From Phycisphaerales bacterium (lineage in GTDB: Bacteria > Planctomycetota > Phycisphaerae > Tepidisphaerales > Tepidisphaeraceae), in the NCBI GenBank assembly GCA_028288905.1, contig JAQGHJ010000428.1, positions 1-7,612 on the forward strand: a DNA stretch of 7,612 bases. Direction: 5' to 3'. The notes under the pieces are model-generated. The model was given only the letters and a program-made list of their open reading frames with translations, made no database searches and had not been told where the DNA came from. The position numbers and the translations under genes were made by a program. Shown one piece after another: positions 6,097 to 7,612 of this stretch. The stretch's first letter is position 1. Each line of letters begins with the position of its first letter.

Positions 6097-7176
6097 TCAC
6101 CCCACCACCCGCCGCAGCCCCTCCCCGTACGGCGGCCGGACCACCCCGCGCTCGGTGATGATCGCCGTCACCAGCTCCGCCGGCGTGACGTCGAACGCCG
6201 GGTTGAACACGCCGACGCCGTCCGGGGCGGTCTGCTTGCCGAGGCCGTGGGTGACCTCGACGGCCGGCCGCTCCTCGATCGGGATCTGGTCGCCGGTGGC
6301 CAGGCTCATGTCGATGCTGCTGGTCGGGGCGGCGACGTAGAACGGGATGCCGTAGTGTCTCGCCAGCACGGCCACGCCGAGCGTGCCGATCTTGTTCGCC
6401 ACGTCCCCGTTGGCGGCCACCCGGTCGGTGCCGACGATCACGCCGGCCACCTTCTTCTGCGCCATCACGGTCGCGGCCATGTTGTCGCAAATGACGGTGG
6501 TGTCGACGCCGTTCGCCTTCAGCTCGAACGCGGTGATCCGGCTGCCCTGTAGCAGCGGGCGGGTCTCGTCGGCGTAGACGTGGAACCGGTGACCCCGCTC
6601 GACGCCGACGTACACCGGGGCGAGGGCGGTGCCGTACTGCACGGTTGCGAGCCCGCCGGCGTTGCAGTGGGTGAGCAGGCGGATGACGCCGTCCGCCGGG
6701 TCGGCCAGGGGCGTGAGCAGGTCGAGCCCGTGCGCCCCGAGCTTGCGACAGGCGGCCGTGTCCTCGTCGAGCATGTGTTTCGCCGTCGCCAGCAGCCGGG
6801 CCTTGATGACTGCGACGGCGTGGTCGTCGGCCGCCCCGGCCGGCAGGTCGCGGCCGGCGTCGCGGGCGGTGCGGCGCTGGCGGTCGATCGCCCAGAACAA
6901 GTTAACGGCCGTCGGCCGGCTCGTGGCGAGGTAGTCGCAGACCGTGTTCAGCCGGTCGTAGAACTCGAGCAGGTCGCCGGTGAAGCCGCGGACGCCGAGG
7001 TACACGCCGAACGCGGCGGCGACGCCGATCGCCGGGGCCCCGCGGACGACGAGCCGGCGGATCGCGTCCCACATCGCGTGCTCGTCGGCGACGTCGAGGT
7101 AGGTCGTCTCGGTCGGGAGCTTGGTCTGGTCGAGCAGCCGGCAGGCGTCGGCGGCCCATTGGACGGTCTGGAGCAT
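6097..7176 (-). CDS. mtnA: S-methyl-5-thioribose-1-phosphate isomerase
   Basis: This 359-residue cytoplasmic enzyme of the methionine salvage pathway converts 5-methylthioribose 1-phosphate to 5-methylthioribulose 1-phosphate. It belongs to the eIF2B-alpha/MtnA fold family and is full length for it. Family blocks are LLDQTKLP (14-21), VVRGAPAIGVAAAFG (43-57), LLTHCNAGGLATVQYGTA (167-184) with the expected catalytic Cys171, DETRPLLQGSRITAFEL (203-219), ICDNMAA (229-235), GTDRVAANGDVANKIGT (249-265) with the expected catalytic Asp251, FYVAAPTSSID (279-289), IPIEER (298-303) and VFNPAFDVTP (323-332). The roles of Cys and Asp come from characterised homologues. The ATG at 7176 matches the usual N-terminus, although no clear ribosome binding site precedes it. 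No other salvage gene (mtnB, mtnK, mtnP) is in the window, so the rest of the pathway must be elsewhere if present. The unknown small gene follows it closely. Confidence 0.97.
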   Translation of the reverse strand: MLQTVQWAADACRLLDQTKLPTETTYLDVADEHAMWDAIRRLVVRGAPAIGVAAAFGVYLGVRGFTGDLLEFYDRLNTVCDYLATSRPTAVNLFWAIDRQRRTARDAGRDLPAGAADDHAVAVIKARLLATAKHMLDEDTAACRKLGAHGLDLLTPLADPADGVIRLLTHCNAGGLATVQYGTALAPVYVGVERGHRFHVYADETRPLLQGSRITAFELKANGVDTTVICDNMAATVMAQKKVAGVIVGTDRVAANGDVANKIGTLGVAVLARHYGIPFYVAAPTSSIDMSLATGDQIPIEERPAVEVTHGLGKQTAPDGVGVFNPAFDVTPAELVTAIITERGVVRPPYGEGLRRVVG

Positions 7177-7270
7177 GAGCCGATGGTACGGGCGGCGCGG
7201 GCGGCGGACGAGGCGACGGGCGGGATCGGTGCGGGTGACGGTAGGAGGGTGCGGGACGGAGACATGGGAC

Positions 7271-7306
7271 CGCGAAGGCGCGAAGAGCGCGAAGGAGGAC
7301 GCGAAG
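7271..7306. repeat. Cluster of four CGCGAAG repeats
   Basis: Exact CGCGAAG heptamers start at 7271, 7279, 7288 and 7300 (spacing 8, 9 and 12 bases) within a purine-rich stretch that continues to about 7322. Irregular spacing argues against a simple tandem microsatellite. A similar GCGAAG-rich intergenic motif is, as I recall, dispersed in many bacterial genomes including planctomycetes, where it produces spurious short open frames. That is memory, not a search. Confidence 0.55.
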
Positions 7307-7424
7307 GGGGAGAGGAGTGGAAGGGTCCGCGACGGGGCGTTCCGCCACCGCCTTTAACGTCGTGACAGCCTGGGGCGTGAAGTCGGGTCTCTGAAGAAAC
7401 CTGCGTGCGACGGACCGACCGATT

Positions 7425-7440
7425 CCACCCGGAAGGGTGG
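7425..7440. other. Small hairpin with GGAA loop
   Basis: CCACCC (7425-7430) and GGGTGG (7435-7440) form a perfect 6-base-pair stem closed by GGAA, a stable GNRA-type tetraloop if transcribed left to right. It lies in gene-free sequence with no thymine run after it. Whether it is transcribed is unknown. Confidence 0.3.
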
Positions 7441-7558
7441 GGTTCCACCGCGACGGTCGCCCCGAGCTCGCCCATGAAGAACCTCAACCATCCGGGTCGG
7501 GCTAGAGCGGTCCCCTTCATGGCGTAGCGGTCTTCAAGGAGCCGCGACCGTCAGGGAG

Positions 7559-7612
7559 CGGAGGAGTAGGAGGCGGACCGTTCGCGAGCACCGGCTGGGT
7601 CTTACTCCTCCG
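7559..7612. repeat. Inverted repeat at the right window edge
   Basis: CGGAGGAGTA (7559-7568) is the exact reverse complement of TACTCCTCCG (7603-7612). The pairing extends inward by a G-T wobble (7569/7602) and a G-C pair (7570/7601), enclosing 30 bases. The right arm ends exactly at the last base of the window, so its full length is not known. It could be a terminator stem of a gene lying to the right, or the end of a repeat element. Confidence 0.45.

Larger units (their letters stand above)
7177..7612. other. Gene-free region upstream of mtnA
   Basis: I see no supportable gene in these 436 bases. The open frames crossing it lack the third-position G/C pattern and give low-complexity Arg/Ser/Pro-rich peptides. 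It should hold the mtnA promoter, but no convincing -35/-10 pair is visible on the minus strand. It contains a cluster of CGCGAAG repeats, a GGAA-loop hairpin, two copies of AGCGGTC 20 bases apart (7506-7512 and 7526-7532) and an inverted repeat at the window edge. Purine richness from about 7245 to 7330 sets part of it apart from the rest of the window. Confidence 0.6.

Noticed and set aside
7271..7306. CGCGAAG repeats considered as a CRISPR array
   Set aside because: The repeats are only 7 bases long and 1-5 bases apart, with no spacers of CRISPR size and no cas genes.
7337..7375. Possible minus-strand promoter for mtnA (TTCACG, 17-base spacer, GTTAAA)
   Set aside because: Both boxes are weak matches, the implied leader would exceed 150 bases, and the planctomycete promoter consensus is not secure enough to call it.
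6948..7520. Minus-strand open frame upstream of and overlapping mtnA
   Set aside because: It overlaps the strongly supported mtnA N-terminal half in another frame and is Ser/Arg/Pro-rich with no family motif.
7441..7555. Possible insertion-sequence remnant with AGCGGTC direct repeats
   Set aside because: Two 7-base copies 20 bases apart, without a transposase fragment or matching terminal repeats, are not enough to call a mobile element.

Overview
This is a very GC-rich window. Its gene content points to a planctomycete, most likely of the Gemmata lineage (family Gemmataceae). The clearest marker is the pair formed by a giant PSCyt1/DUF1549/DUF1553 protein and a DUF1501 protein, a combination greatly expanded in Planctomycetes. 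Strong G/C at third codon positions fits the same lineage. The genus is inference and cannot be read from the sequence.

Layout. Bases 1-174 are a leader with GC-rich repeat-like sequence and a ribosome binding site. Bases 175-3435 (+) encode an exported cytochrome-like protein with a LamG (lectin-like) domain inserted between its two planctomycete-specific domains. After a 160-base gap with a 16-base perfect palindrome, 3596-5029 (+) encodes its DUF1501 partner, which has a Tat-like signal. An 82-base, nearly perfect inverted repeat (5040-5121) begins ten bases after that stop. Next comes a short orphan flagellar rod-type gene (5208-5567, +). It converges tail to tail, two bases apart, with a two-gene minus-strand unit: mtnA (7176-6097) followed by a 167-residue unknown protein (6073-5570). 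Bases 7177-7612 hold no gene I can support, only small repeats and inverted repeats.

How the genes fit together. The first two genes are probably one functional cassette: an exported, probable heme-binding protein with a sugar-binding-like domain, and a sulfatase/phosphatase-fold-like partner. Their biochemical role is not established. mtnA is the methionine-salvage isomerase. The small gene behind it may be translationally coupled to it but has no recognised function. The flagellar-type gene has no flagellar neighbours here.

I see no mobile element with a transposase, no CRISPR array, no RNA gene and no defence system. The best candidates for something under-described are the long inverted repeat, the LamG-containing redox-type protein with its codon-atypical linkers, the orphan rod protein, and the unknown gene downstream of mtnA.
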